Assembly (NCBI GenBank): GCA_016788425.1
Contig: JAEURQ010000002.1
Span: 372,001-436,000 of the forward strand
Source: Chthonomonas sp.
Lineage (GTDB): Bacteria > Armatimonadota > Fimbriimonadia > Fimbriimonadales > Fimbriimonadaceae
Length of the DNA stretch: 64,000 nt
Direction: 5' to 3'
Shown: one piece after another, positions 35,940-44,265 of the stretch
Position numbering within the stretch: the stretch's first letter is position 1
Layout: every line of letters begins with the position of its first letter
Program-made: the position numbers and the translations under genes
Notes under the pieces: generated by a model
Databases searched by the model: none
Told to the model about the DNA's origin: nothing
What the model saw: only the letters and a program-made list of their open reading frames with translations

Positions 35940-36504
35940 AGGTGTTTTGTTGGCTGGGATGGTAGCAACCCAGCACGGCGAGATCGCCGATCGAAACCAT
36001 GGCCCCGTGCGAGAATTTTGCGCGGGGCTTTACTTCGAGAATCCGCAGCGTGGATTCCCACGCAATGCCGCCCAGGCAAAGGATCGCTCGTCGAGCGGGG
36101 TGCAACACCGCCGCCCGCAGGTAGTCCGAGCAGTTGGCCATCTCCTCGCGAGTGGGCTTGTTGTCTGGCGGCGCGCAGTGGCACACCGCCGTAATGAGCG
36201 TATCGCGTAGCCCCAAGCCATCGCCTCGGTGCAGGGAAGTCGGTTGGTTCGCCAGCCCGGCGCGGTGCAATGCTCGGTAGAGCCACTCGCCGCTACGGTC
36301 GCCTGTGAACATACGCCCGGTGCGGTTGGCGCCATGGGCAGCGGGCGCGAGCCCGACAATCAGCCGCGAGGCGTCGTCCGGGCCAAAGTTGGGCACGGGC
36401 AAACCCCAGTAGACTTCCTCCGCGTAGGCGGCGCGTTTCTCGCGAGCAACCAGTTCGCACCAGGTCCGCAGGCGCGGGCAGCGTTCGCACCGAGTGACAT
36501 CCAT
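35872..36504 (-). CDS. udgB: Family 5 uracil-DNA glycosylase (UDGb type, Fe-S)
   Basis: This enzyme excises uracil and some other deaminated bases from DNA. The family 5 motif 1, [19 protein letters not shown], occupies residues 51-69, and [10 protein letters not shown] near the C-terminus is motif 3. Cys 6, 9, 110 and 125 (C-x2-C and C-x14-C) are the likely [4Fe-4S] ligands. The length of 210 aa fits. Such enzymes are common in high-GC and thermophilic bacteria. The ATG lies 15 nt downstream of a strong intrinsic terminator, so expression may depend on read-through (see the leader RNA). No ribosome binding site is evident. Confidence 0.92.
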   Translation of the reverse strand: MDVTRCERCPRLRTWCELVAREKRAAYAEEVYWGLPVPNFGPDDASRLIVGLAPAAHGANRTGRMFTGDRSGEWLYRALHRAGLANQPTSLHRGDGLGLRDTLITAVCHCAPPDNKPTREEMANCSDYLRAAVLHPARRAILCLGGIAWESTLRILEVKPRAKFSHGAMVSIGDLAVLGCYHPSQQNTFTGRLTEAMLDQVIQQFAAASG

Positions 36505-36519
36505 GGCTTAGAGTTTGGC

Positions 36520-36632
36520 AAAAAAAAAGAGCGACCTCTTCGTGTCCCTGTTAGCTCAGGACTTGATCGTCGCTTCCTTTTCTCGAGTTCCGGTATCGAA
36601 CCTCGTTTTGTTGTCTACGGTTTCTTACGAAC
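36520..36632 (-). ncRNA. Structured leader or small RNA upstream of udgB
   Basis: The minus strand has TTGACC (36661-36666), a 17-bp spacer and TAACAA (36638-36643), predicting a start near 36632. The 113-nt RNA would contain a weak 5' hairpin, a bulged CGAG-TTC/GAACTCG hairpin, and a terminator: AGCGAC/GTCGCT outer stem plus a bulged GTCCTG/CAGGGAC inner stem followed by nine U (36520-36528). It ends 15 nt before the udgB ATG. It may be a transcription attenuator (riboswitch-like) or an independent small RNA. I do not recognise a known RNA family. Confidence 0.55.
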
Positions 36633-36637
36633 CCGTC

Positions 36638-36666
36638 TTGTTAGTTTCGGCAATTTTCAAGGTCAA
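36638..36666 (-). promoter_or_regulatory. Sigma70-type promoter of the udgB leader RNA
   Basis: TTGACC, 17-bp spacer, TAACAA, read on the minus strand. Confidence 0.55.
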
Positions 36667-36742
36667 CCTTAGGTTTTGATCAAATTTTGCCGTCTACACA
36701 TATATAAGCGTGTCTACGCCCAAAATGTTTCATCATTAATAC

Positions 36743-36748
36743 TAGAAT
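36743..36748 (+). promoter_or_regulatory. Leaderless -10 box of the FmdB-like gene
   Basis: TAGAAT lies 7 nt before ATG 36756. A second candidate pair, TTGATC (36676-36681) and CATATA (36699-36704, 17-bp spacer), lies further upstream. Confidence 0.45.
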
Positions 36749-36755
36749 CGCCGAA

Positions 36756-37055
36756 ATGCCCATTTACGAATACGAACATAAGGAAGAGTCGCTGATGTGT
36801 CCGCACCGCATTGAGGTGCTGCAATCGGTGAAAGACGACACGCTGACGCACTGTCCGGCGTGCGGCATGGAGATCAGCCGCGTCATCTCGCGCGCCTCCA
36901 TCGCCATGGGCATGGGCAACCTCATTGAGACCGCGGGTAAGAACGGGTTCACGGCCTTTAAGAAGCTAGAAAGCGGCGTGTACGAGCGCGTGGCCGGCAC
37001 CGAGGGTCCTTCGATTCTTCACCGCGACGCCGTCGATAAGCTCACCGACGACTAG
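36756..37055 (+). CDS. FmdB-like small zinc-ribbon protein with altered first knuckle
   Basis: This is a 99-aa protein starting MPIYEYEH, like the FmdB/CxxC regulatory family, whose N-terminus normally continues C-x2-CG. Here the first Cys pair is replaced by EHKEESLMCPHR, while the second knuckle (HCPACG) is intact. H8, C15 or H17 with C33/C36 could still hold zinc. The C-terminal part is helical and unrecognised. No ribosome binding site is present. The gene precedes leuD by 12 nt, but leuD has its own -10 box. FmdB proteins are of unclear function, proposed as regulators. Confidence 0.75.
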   Translation: MPIYEYEHKEESLMCPHRIEVLQSVKDDTLTHCPACGMEISRVISRASIAMGMGNLIETAGKNGFTAFKKLESGVYERVAGTEGPSILHRDAVDKLTDD

Positions 37056-37061
37056 TATAAT
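37056..37061 (+). promoter_or_regulatory. Consensus leaderless -10 box of leuD
   Basis: A perfect TATAAT lies 6 nt before ATG 37068. TCGATA at 37033-37038 is a fair -35 at 17 bp. No ribosome binding site can fit. Confidence 0.6.
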
Positions 37062-37067
37062 TGGGCC

Positions 37068-37661
37068 ATGCCTGGCCTCACGGTCCATACCGGACGACTC
37101 GCCATTTACAACGAAGACAATGTGGACACCGACCGGATTATCCCGGCGCGGTTTCTGAGCCGTGTCAGCCGAACCGGTTACGGCGAGCTTTTGTTCAGCG
37201 ATGTTCGCGGCGGCGACTTTGTGCTGGACACGCCCGAGGCGCAGGGCGCGACCGTGCTGGTCGCGGGCACCAACTTCGGCTGCGGATCCTCCCGCGAGCA
37301 CGCGGTGTGGGCGATTCAGCAGTGGGGATTCCGCGCGGTGATCGCGTTGGCGACCGCGGACTCGCCGGGCTACAGCGATATCTTCCGACAGAATTCGGCC
37401 AACTGCGGACTGCTCCTCATCGAGCTCGACCCGGCGAGTCACGCACAGCTCGTCGCGGCGGGCACGAACGCCGAGGTGACGATTGATGTCTCGGCGGAAA
37501 CGGTTAGCCTTGGCGATCAAACGTTCAGGTTCACGCTGACTCCGGCGACCAAGGACCAGATTCTAAGAGGGTTGGACCTCATCGGCAGCACCCTGGAACA
37601 CGCCGGCGCGATTGACGACTACGAGTCGCGGTCGGCGGCGTTCGTGCCCGCTCCGTTGTAG
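37068..37661 (+). CDS. leuD: 3-isopropylmalate dehydratase small subunit
   Basis: With LeuC it isomerises 2- to 3-isopropylmalate in leucine synthesis. The swivel-domain signature is complete: NVDTDRIIPARFL near the start and GTNFGCGSSREHAVWAIQQWGFRAVIA. The length of 197 aa suits the bacterial type. leuC is not adjacent, unusual for this pair. The start at ATG 37068 is fixed by the TATAAT 6 nt upstream and by the conserved N-terminus. Confidence 0.94.
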   Translation: MPGLTVHTGRLAIYNEDNVDTDRIIPARFLSRVSRTGYGELLFSDVRGGDFVLDTPEAQGATVLVAGTNFGCGSSREHAVWAIQQWGFRAVIALATADSPGYSDIFRQNSANCGLLLIELDPASHAQLVAAGTNAEVTIDVSAETVSLGDQTFRFTLTPATKDQILRGLDLIGSTLEHAGAIDDYESRSAAFVPAPL

Positions 37662-37799
37662 GGCCTTAAGGCTTATTGCGGAACCACACGCCATTCTCAC
37701 GAGTATTGTTGATGCGGAGTTAAGAACTTCGGTTTCCGACCGAACATTGGTCATGTGACTGTCGTCTATGATTCTACGTTCCTAGGAGGGAACACTCAA

Positions 37800-37976
37800 G
37801 TGGTGCACGTGATAAATCAATTGGAGCTAACGGAGGAGGAGGCCTTTAAGTTGCTGGAACTGTGTATGACCAGTCCCCAGCCGCTTGATGCCACCGCCGA
37901 AGCCGCTCTTCAGAAACTGGCACAGTACTGCGGCGCTCATGCTGAGCGTCTTGCACGACAACCCGAAACGGCTTAA
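37800..37976 (+). CDS. Small acidic protein of unknown function (58 aa)
   Basis: AGGAGG at 37784-37789, one of the best ribosome binding sites in the window, lies 10 nt before GTG 37800 (13 before GTG 37803); an upstream GTG at 37755 would place that site inside the gene. The predicted protein is helical (LTEEEAFKLLELCMTS, ATAEAALQKLAQYC) with two Cys and no signal or membrane segment. TATGAT at 37767-37772 may be its -10 box. A good terminator follows, so it forms its own transcription unit. No family recognised. Confidence 0.65.
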   Translation: MVHVINQLELTEEEAFKLLELCMTSPQPLDATAEAALQKLAQYCGAHAERLARQPETA

Positions 37977-38005
37977 CCCGGTTCAACCATCTATAGCAAT
38001 CATAC

Positions 38006-38031
38006 GGGGGCTCCAATTGGGGCCCCTTTTT
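38006..38031 (+). terminator. Intrinsic terminator of the 58-aa gene
   Basis: GGGGGCTCC pairs with GGGGCCCC over an AATT loop (one G-U), followed by five T at 38027-38031. Confidence 0.8.
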
Positions 38032-38038
38032 GTTTTGC

Positions 38039-39064
38039 CTAGCCTTCGAAGAGCGCTGGGTTTTCCGGCTTCGCCTTGGGTTCGCGCTTAAGGTGGCGAT
38101 AGCACGCGGCGGTCGCCACCCGTCCGCGCGGAGTGCGTTGCAAAAAGCCGAGCTGCATCAGGTAAGGCTCAAACACATCCTCGATGGTGCCCGAATCCTC
38201 GCCAATGGTCGCCGCGATGGTATCCAGGCCGACCGGCCCGCCATCATACTTTTCGATAATCGCCAGCAAGATGCGGTGATCCACCAGGTCGAGTCCGGCG
38301 TCGTCAATTTCCAGCGCGGTGAGCGCTCGCTGCGCGGCTTGAAGCGAAATCACGGTCTCGTCGGCGACCTCGGCGAAGTCTCGCACCCGGGCCAGCAGGC
38401 GATTGGCGATGCGCGGCGTTCCGCGGGCACGCCGCGAAATCTCAGTGGCGGCATCATCGGAAATCTGATAGCCCAAGATGCTGGACGACCGCGAGATGAT
38501 CTCATGCAGCGCTGGTTGGTCGTAGTAGTTGAAGTGCGAGACGATGCCGAAACGGTCGCGTAGCGGGCCGGTGAGGAGGCCCTGGCGCGTGGTCGCGCCG
38601 ATAATCGTAAAGCGCGGCAAGTCGAGCCGTACTGACCGCGCGGCCGGACCCTTGCCGATCATCAAGTCGATCTTAAAGTCCTCCATCGCCGGGTAGAGAA
38701 TTTCTTCGACCATCTTGCTCAGGCGGTGGATTTCGTCAATGAACAGCACCGCGCCGGGCTCGAGGTTGGTGACGATCCCCACCAGGTCGCCGGGCCGCTC
38801 CAGCGCGGGGCCGGTGGTGACGTGGAAGGGGGCATTCATTTCCGTCGCGAGAATATGCGCGATGGTGGTTTTGCCGAGTCCTGGCGGGCCATAAAGCAAC
38901 GTGTGGTCAAGCGGCTCGCCACGCCGCTGAGCCGCGGTCAGAAAGACGTTCAAGTTCTCCTTGAGCTTGGTTTGGCCAATGAACTCGCGCAGCAGTTTCG
39001 GCCGCAGCGAGAATTCGGGCGCGCGGTCCTCGGGATGCTGTTCGGGGCTGAGTTCGTCGATCAT
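38039..39064 (-). CDS. ruvB: Holliday junction branch migration helicase RuvB
   Basis: RuvB is the hexameric AAA+ motor of branch migration, loaded by RuvA. Walker [13 protein letters not shown], Walker B FIDEIHRL, sensor-type [17 protein letters not shown] and the C-terminal winged helix ([19 protein letters not shown]) are present. The length of 341 aa is normal. It lies 4 nt after ruvA; ruvC is not in the window. Confidence 0.97.
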   Translation of the reverse strand: MIDELSPEQHPEDRAPEFSLRPKLLREFIGQTKLKENLNVFLTAAQRRGEPLDHTLLYGPPGLGKTTIAHILATEMNAPFHVTTGPALERPGDLVGIVTNLEPGAVLFIDEIHRLSKMVEEILYPAMEDFKIDLMIGKGPAARSVRLDLPRFTIIGATTRQGLLTGPLRDRFGIVSHFNYYDQPALHEIISRSSSILGYQISDDAATEISRRARGTPRIANRLLARVRDFAEVADETVISLQAAQRALTALEIDDAGLDLVDHRILLAIIEKYDGGPVGLDTIAATIGEDSGTIEDVFEPYLMQLGFLQRTPRGRVATAACYRHLKREPKAKPENPALFEG

Positions 39065-39068
39065 CGTC

Positions 39069-39668
39069 TTACTTTCTCAAATGACGCAGAGCCGCCCGCA
39101 GTTGATCCTCCAACCCAGTGGCTTCGTCTCGCGCCGTGGCGGCGGCCAAATCGGCTTCGGCGCGGCGATAGCCCAGGTTCATCAGCGCGTCTACGAGCTC
39201 GTCGTCCACGGGACTGCTGACTTCCTTGGTGGGCTTCGGCGTCGTCGCATGACGCGCCCAAAGCTCCTCGCGCATCTTCTCGCGAAGCTCTCGCGAGATG
39301 CGCTCGGCGAGTTTCGCGCCGATGCCGGGTGTCTTAATAAGGGTGGGAATGTCCTCGTCCACGATGGCGGCCACCACGCCTTGCTCGCCGAGTGTGCCGA
39401 GTGCGGCCAAGGCGATCTTGGGTCCGCAACCGCTGACGCCGGTCAAAATGTCAAAGCAACGCCGCTGGTCGGCATTGGCGAACGCGTAAAGCGTGGTCCC
39501 GTCTTCGCGGAATATCTGCCGCACAAACAGGTCCACCGGCAGCCCGACGACACCGAGTTGCAGGAGCACCGGTTCGGGGGCTAACAGCTCGTAGCCGACG
39601 CCCTGCACATCCACCACTAGGTGGGGCGGGTTCATTTCCCAAACGGTTCCGCGCAGGCGTGCGATCAC
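39069..39668 (-). CDS. ruvA: Holliday junction DNA helicase RuvA
   Basis: RuvA forms the tetramer that binds four-way junctions. The N-terminal OB fold ([28 protein letters not shown]), helix-hairpin-helix segment ([32 protein letters not shown]) and the C-terminal RuvB-binding three-helix domain ([16 protein letters not shown]) are seen. The start is GTG 39668. The gene follows the secreted hydrolase gene by 20 bp on the same strand. Confidence 0.95.
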   Translation of the reverse strand: MIARLRGTVWEMNPPHLVVDVQGVGYELLAPEPVLLQLGVVGLPVDLFVRQIFREDGTTLYAFANADQRRCFDILTGVSGCGPKIALAALGTLGEQGVVAAIVDEDIPTLIKTPGIGAKLAERISRELREKMREELWARHATTPKPTKEVSSPVDDELVDALMNLGYRRAEADLAAATARDEATGLEDQLRAALRHLRK

Positions 39669-39688
39669 GGTGTAACGTTACCTTATGT

Positions 39689-41914
39689 CTACTTCTTTTC
39701 GTCCGCGGGCGACCAGAATCCGGTGCGCACAATGCCCTTGGTGCCGTCGCGCAGCATCTCGGGGCGGAACTCAAAGTAGTCGGCAAAATGCGCCCCGGCG
39801 GTGAAGTAGGGGAGCCGGGTCGTCGCCGTGCCACCGTAGATAATGCCCACCTGCTGACCATCGAGCCAGCGCGTGAGGACCACCGGGTTGTCGCCGAACC
39901 CGCTCGGCAGCAGGCTCCGGTCGTTGGTGATGTAGATGAGGTTGCGCTTGCGGCGGATTTCGCTGGTCAGCTCGTCACGGAACAGAACTTCGGCTCGACC
40001 GTTGGCGATGACGCGCCATTGCTCGCCGAGGTAGCGGGCAATCTGCAAATGCTCCTTGGCTTTCGGGTCGCGCTCAGGGCGGTCAATGACGAACGCGAAC
40101 TCGCGATCGAACATCGCCTTGAACCCGTGCTTGAACCTCGGCTCATCCTTGGTGTTGTCCAGCGTCCAACCCCGGCCATCGTTGCGCAAGGCGATCTCTT
40201 TCGCCCAGGGCACCGTGAGTTTGGTGCCGTCAATGTCAAGACTGATGTTTGCCTGCAGCACGAGCGCATCCGGGCGGATACGCATCGCGCTCACGTTGGT
40301 GGTTTGCCCCGAAATCTGGCCCATGTGGGGCCGCGCCACGAGTTCGACTCGGCTAACCTGGCGCACCGCTGCTTGTTGGCTCACCGTCACCCAGTGGCAA
40401 CTGTCCGACACGCCGGGATCGGCGGTCGCAAAGTCCACCTCCGTGACCTCGTTGGCGAGCGGGCGGCGATGGCGCGCGAAGAACCGGAAAAGCCGCGCAT
40501 CGTCCACGGCGTCGGCGCCGGCTTCGGGGTCGTTATCCCACCAGTGGCCGGCCCCCGGCACCAGCGCCATGTCCCAACTCTTGTGGAACTTGCCGAGCAC
40601 GTCGGCCATGGTTTTTGCCTCGCTGACCGGCACGGTTTCGTCGGCGTCGCCATGCAGAATGAACACACCATGCTGGGCGAAGTTCGACTTGAGGCCGAGG
40701 GTGTCGCTGGGCGACATCGCGGCGAGCAACGACTTTTCGATCTCGCTCGGATTGTTGTAAGTGGCCCCGCCTGCGTAGCTCCAGTAGCTCACCCAACCCG
40801 CGGCGGGCGCGATCGCGGCCCACTGGTCCGGAAAATGCGCGCCCAGCTGCCACGTGCCATGCCCGCCCATGCTGTGGCCAGTCAGATAAATCTGGCGCGG
40901 ATCGGGCTTGTAGCGGGCCTGGGCGAGTTCGAGCACTTCCAACGCATCCAGGCGACCCTGATCCTCCCAGTTGAACCCGTAAGGTCGCCGATTCGTCGGG
41001 CAAACAACCGTGCCCCACGACTTCGCCGAATAGGCTTCGGCTTGGCCGCTCGCCTCCACGCTCGCGCCGTGCAGACTCAGGAACAGGGCTTGTCCCGGCG
41101 CGGGGTTGGTGCTCGGCTGAACAGCGTAGTACTGGACCGAGCCGTCGATGCGGCTGCGGAAGGTGATCTTGTGCGGCTGGCTGGGTTTGCGCACCCGCAG
41201 GGTCAGCTCGGTGGCATCGAGCTCCCTGCTCCCGCGCATAAGGCGGACGTTGACCTTGCCGGTGGCTTCGAGCGGAATGGCGACCCCGGCCTTTACGGTG
41301 GTCATCGGCAAAACTCGGCCGACCTTGGTGCGGTGCTTTCCAGCGACAATCACGAGGTCATCCACCACATCGGCGGTGGCGTTGCGGACGATGAGCGCGG
41401 CCAAACTGGACTTGGGACCGCCCTCGACGACGTCAGGCGTGGTCGAATCACGGGGGTCCAGACTTAGCGGCTTGACGACATCCACCAAACGCCCCTGGAA
41501 TTGGCCGCGGCCCAGAGCGAAGACCAGTTCGTTCGGCCCCTTGACCAAGGGAACGGGCACGCTCACGTACCCAAACATGTAAATATCACCGCCGTGAGGC
41601 ACGCCGTTGACGTACACCATGCTGTTGCCGATGGCCTCAAGAAACATGGTTTTGTCTGCGGGCGAGTTCACCGTAAACCGCAAGTATCCGCTGCTCGTGA
41701 ACGGCCCGGAGAACGTGCCGTTGGCGGCGGCCTTCACGGCGGTCCATGCCGAGCCCTCGAAGGCTTGCCCACGCAAGAGATCAAGTTCGACCGGGTCCAT
41801 CCGCGCGGGCGTGCGTTGGTTGCCGGGAATCGTGCGCGCCATGCCCTCGGTGAGAGGAATGTCCGCCGCCCAAAGAAGCGCCGGACAGCAAAAGAGGGGC
41901 ATGAGCCATTTCAT
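39689..41914 (-). CDS. Secreted alpha/beta-hydrolase (PHB-depolymerase/esterase-like), 741 aa
   Basis: A signal peptide (MKWLMPLFCCPALLWA) is followed by about 230 residues of beta-rich sequence, then an alpha/beta-hydrolase domain beginning ALFLSLHGASVEASG. The nucleophile elbow is GHSMGGHGTW (near 345), the acid likely the Asp in HGDADETVPVSEA and the base His in VPGAGHWWDND. About 200 further residues form a C-terminal domain of unknown role. Architecture resembles esterases or prolyl-oligopeptidase-like depolymerases acting outside the cytoplasm. TAAACC lies 7 nt before the ATG. Substrate unknown. Confidence 0.85.
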   Translation of the reverse strand: MKWLMPLFCCPALLWAADIPLTEGMARTIPGNQRTPARMDPVELDLLRGQAFEGSAWTAVKAAANGTFSGPFTSSGYLRFTVNSPADKTMFLEAIGNSMVYVNGVPHGGDIYMFGYVSVPVPLVKGPNELVFALGRGQFQGRLVDVVKPLSLDPRDSTTPDVVEGGPKSSLAALIVRNATADVVDDLVIVAGKHRTKVGRVLPMTTVKAGVAIPLEATGKVNVRLMRGSRELDATELTLRVRKPSQPHKITFRSRIDGSVQYYAVQPSTNPAPGQALFLSLHGASVEASGQAEAYSAKSWGTVVCPTNRRPYGFNWEDQGRLDALEVLELAQARYKPDPRQIYLTGHSMGGHGTWQLGAHFPDQWAAIAPAAGWVSYWSYAGGATYNNPSEIEKSLLAAMSPSDTLGLKSNFAQHGVFILHGDADETVPVSEAKTMADVLGKFHKSWDMALVPGAGHWWDNDPEAGADAVDDARLFRFFARHRRPLANEVTEVDFATADPGVSDSCHWVTVSQQAAVRQVSRVELVARPHMGQISGQTTNVSAMRIRPDALVLQANISLDIDGTKLTVPWAKEIALRNDGRGWTLDNTKDEPRFKHGFKAMFDREFAFVIDRPERDPKAKEHLQIARYLGEQWRVIANGRAEVLFRDELTSEIRRKRNLIYITNDRSLLPSGFGDNPVVLTRWLDGQQVGIIYGGTATTRLPYFTAGAHFADYFEFRPEMLRDGTKGIVRTGFWSPADEKK

Positions 41915-41944
41915 GCCGTAAGGTTTACCCCGCGCAGGATTCGA

Positions 41945-42814
41945 TTACCGTTTGACGCCGTACCAGAACTGCAGCATGCTCGGGAAGCGGCGCGCCCACG
42001 CCACCTCGTTGTGCGGCGCGAATTCGTCCATCACGGCGTTGCATATGCCACCGCCCTTGCTGAGCATTTTTGTCCAAGTTTCGGTGTAAGTTTCGAACGT
42101 ACTTCTGGTTTTGGCGTCGGCTTCGTCGCCGCCCATATCCACCCAAACCCGCTGCCGCTTGATCGCGTTAGCCATGGTGTGCAAATCGTCAATCATGCGC
42201 TCGTGTTTGCCTACCCACAGACTCGGCGACACGATGCCGAGGTTCCCAAAGACCTTGGGATAAGTCAACCCAAGATAGTGGGTGATGACACCGCCGAAGC
42301 TCGACCCGCAAAGGCCGGTCTTCCGCGGATCGGTGTTCACGCGGTAGCGATCTTTGATGAATGGCATCACCTCGTCAACGAGAAAACGACCGTAATCTTC
42401 GGCCCGGCCGCCGTAAAGCGTGTCCTTGTTCTGGATGATCAGGGGCAGGTACTCGTCGCCGCGCGACATGCCTGCGTTGTCTATCCCCACGATGATGATC
42501 GGCTCGATGATGCCCGCTCGGATGAGCATCTCCGCCGACTCGTCGGCGCGCCACTCCTGGTTCGGAATGAAGCTGGTGAGGCCGCTGAACAAGTTTTGGC
42601 CGTCGTGCATATACAAAACCGGGAAGCGGCGGTTAGGCTCGCTTAAATATTGCGGCGGCACGTACACGCGCAAGGTGCGCTCGTTTTCCAGGAACGCGCT
42701 ACGAAAACCCTCGTGAAATCGCACGTCGCCAGTGAGGGTGTCGCGGCGGGCGGCTTCTTGCGCCATGCTCGCGGCGGCAATCGCCAGCAATCCCAGGCTC
42801 ACAAAACTCTTCAT
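41945..42814 (-). CDS. Secreted esterase, enterochelin-esterase/esterase D-like
   Basis: From ATG 42814 the 289-aa product has a signal peptide (MKSFVSLGLLAIAAASMA) and a PF00756-type hydrolase domain: TLRVYVPPQYL, FPVLYMHDGQNLF, nucleophile elbow GLCGSSFGGVITHY, and a late His in FAPHNEVAWARR. Upstream in-frame codons to 42913 run through the terminator hairpin and are rejected. TACACT stands 7 nt before the ATG. It lies 30 bp upstream of the larger hydrolase; the two may act on related esters such as polysaccharide acyl groups. Confidence 0.87.
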   Translation of the reverse strand: MKSFVSLGLLAIAAASMAQEAARRDTLTGDVRFHEGFRSAFLENERTLRVYVPPQYLSEPNRRFPVLYMHDGQNLFSGLTSFIPNQEWRADESAEMLIRAGIIEPIIIVGIDNAGMSRGDEYLPLIIQNKDTLYGGRAEDYGRFLVDEVMPFIKDRYRVNTDPRKTGLCGSSFGGVITHYLGLTYPKVFGNLGIVSPSLWVGKHERMIDDLHTMANAIKRQRVWVDMGGDEADAKTRSTFETYTETWTKMLSKGGGICNAVMDEFAPHNEVAWARRFPSMLQFWYGVKR

Positions 42815-42821
42815 ATCAATC

Positions 42822-42827
42822 AGTGTA
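42822..42827 (-). promoter_or_regulatory. Leaderless -10 box of the esterase gene
   Basis: TACACT (minus strand) 7 nt before ATG 42814, immediately after the rocD terminator. Confidence 0.5.
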
Positions 42828-42830
42828 ACG

Positions 42831-42859
42831 AAAAAACCGCCGGAACAATGTTCCGGCGG
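42831..42859 (-). terminator. Intrinsic terminator of rocD
   Basis: A 10-bp perfect CCGCCGGAAC/GTTCCGGCGG stem with a 3-nt loop (42837-42859) and six U on the minus-strand transcript. Confidence 0.88.
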
Positions 42860-42879
42860 CGTGAATCCTAGCAACCTAA

Positions 42880-44121
42880 CTAGGCTGTGACGGCGACCAC
42901 CGAGTTGAGGCAAACCTCAATCAGGCGGACAATTTCGTCGGTCATTTTTTCGTCGATGATGAGCGGCGGCGCAAAGCGGAAGGTGCGCGAGCGGGTCTCC
43001 TTGGTCAGCAGACCGTTGTCGAGGAATGCTTGCGAGAGTTTCTTCGTGTCGATGCCTTCCCTGACTTCGAGGCCGACGAGCAAACCGCGACCGCGAATAT
43101 CTTCGACCGCCGGATGGTTGAGACGACGAAGGCCCTCCATCATGCGCTCGCCGAGCACTTCCGAGCGGCCGGCCAAATCCTTCTCGAGCATTTCTTGCAT
43201 CGCGGCGATGGCCACCACACAGCCAAGCGGGTTGCCGCCGAACGTGGACCCGTGATCGCCAGGGACGAACACGCTGATGACCTCGCGGCTACCGGCAACG
43301 GCCGAAACGGGGAACACGCCTCCGCCCAGCGCCTTGCCAAGGCAGATGAGGTCGGGCTTCGCGTCCTCGTGCTCCCAAGCCATGCGGCGACCCGTGCGGC
43401 AGAACCCGGTTTGAATCTCGTCCCAGATCAGCAGCACGCGGTTTTCGGTGCACAGCTTGCGGAGTTCGGCCATGTAGCCGGCCGGCGGGAACAGGATGCC
43501 GCCCTCGGCTTGAATCGGCTCAAGCAGAATGGCCGCGGTGTTCGGAGTGATCGCGCGGCGGACGGCTTCGATGTCGCCAAACGGAATCGCCTTGAAGCCC
43601 GGCGTAAACGGCCCAAAGTTCGCCTTGTACTGCGCCTCGGTGCTAAAGCCGACGATCGTGATCGTGCGGCCGTGGAAGTTCTCTTCGCCGACCAGGATTT
43701 CGGCTTGACCTTCCGGAATTCCCTTGACCGTGTAGCCCCACTTGCGAGCGAGTTTCAGGGCGGTTTCCACAGCTTCGGCGCCGGTGTTCATGGGGCAGGC
43801 CATGTCCATGCCGGTGAACTCGCAGACCGACTTCAGGAACAACGCAAGTTCGCTCGTGTAAACGGCGCGGCTGGTCAGGGTCAGGGTGTCGAGTTGCTCT
43901 TTCATGGCGCTGACAATCGCCTCGCTTAGGTGGCCGTTGGCCACGGCGGAGTAGCTGCCGATGCAGTCGATGTAGCGCTTGCCGCTGCCATCCCAGGCGT
44001 ACGCGCCTTTGGCGCGCACCAGGTTGACGTGCAGCGGGTGGTAGTTATGGGCACCGTAGTGCTCGGTCATTTCGATCGCTTGAGCGTCGGAAATCGAGTT
44101 GAGTTGTTCGCGAATATTCAT
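42880..44121 (-). CDS. rocD: Ornithine aminotransferase (class III)
   Basis: This PLP enzyme interconverts ornithine and glutamate semialdehyde. From ATG 44121 (MNIREQ) the start matches other ornithine aminotransferases: TEHYGAHNYHPLHVNL, then PMNTGAEAVETALKLARKWGY, LIWDEIQTGFCRTG, PLP lysine in CLGKALGGG and GDHGSTFGGNPLGC. An ATG at 44163 would add 14 residues. With the proline dehydrogenase at 61827 it feeds glutamate semialdehyde and proline metabolism. A single glutamate-specific substrate assignment is likely but acetylornithine aminotransferase cannot be fully excluded. Confidence 0.88.
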   Translation of the reverse strand: MNIREQLNSISDAQAIEMTEHYGAHNYHPLHVNLVRAKGAYAWDGSGKRYIDCIGSYSAVANGHLSEAIVSAMKEQLDTLTLTSRAVYTSELALFLKSVCEFTGMDMACPMNTGAEAVETALKLARKWGYTVKGIPEGQAEILVGEENFHGRTITIVGFSTEAQYKANFGPFTPGFKAIPFGDIEAVRRAITPNTAAILLEPIQAEGGILFPPAGYMAELRKLCTENRVLLIWDEIQTGFCRTGRRMAWEHEDAKPDLICLGKALGGGVFPVSAVAGSREVISVFVPGDHGSTFGGNPLGCVVAIAAMQEMLEKDLAGRSEVLGERMMEGLRRLNHPAVEDIRGRGLLVGLEVREGIDTKKLSQAFLDNGLLTKETRSRTFRFAPPLIIDEKMTDEIVRLIEVCLNSVVAVTA

Positions 44122-44186
44122 GTGTTCTTGTTGCAAAAAAGGGCAGGCGGAGGCGACAGCCATCCGCAGGAGAAGGGAATCAGTCC

Positions 44187-44243
44187 CTAGCTCCAGAACA
44201 CAGTTTCGGGTTCGCCCACGATGGAAGGCATAAACTCACCCAT
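44187..44243 (-). CDS. Possible 18-aa peptide upstream of rocD
   Basis: In the 102-bp gap between the HAD gene and rocD lies ATG-to-TAG frame MGEFMPSIVGEPETVFWS. GGAAGG lies 12 nt before the ATG, rather far. It could be a leader peptide controlling rocD or chance. No homologue is known to me. Confidence 0.22.
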   Translation of the reverse strand: MGEFMPSIVGEPETVFWS

Positions 44244-44265
44244 GCTTAGAGGATACCTTCCGCAC

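Noticed and set aside
36531-36610. tRNA-like string (TTAGCTCAG followed by GGTATCGAACC) on the plus strand
   Set aside because: No acceptor pairing, no anticodon stem and no proper T arm can be drawn. The same bases form the terminator of the minus-strand RNA.
39659-41467. 602-codon plus-strand open frame
   Set aside because: It is antisense to the secreted hydrolase, which has clear catalytic motifs and a signal peptide.
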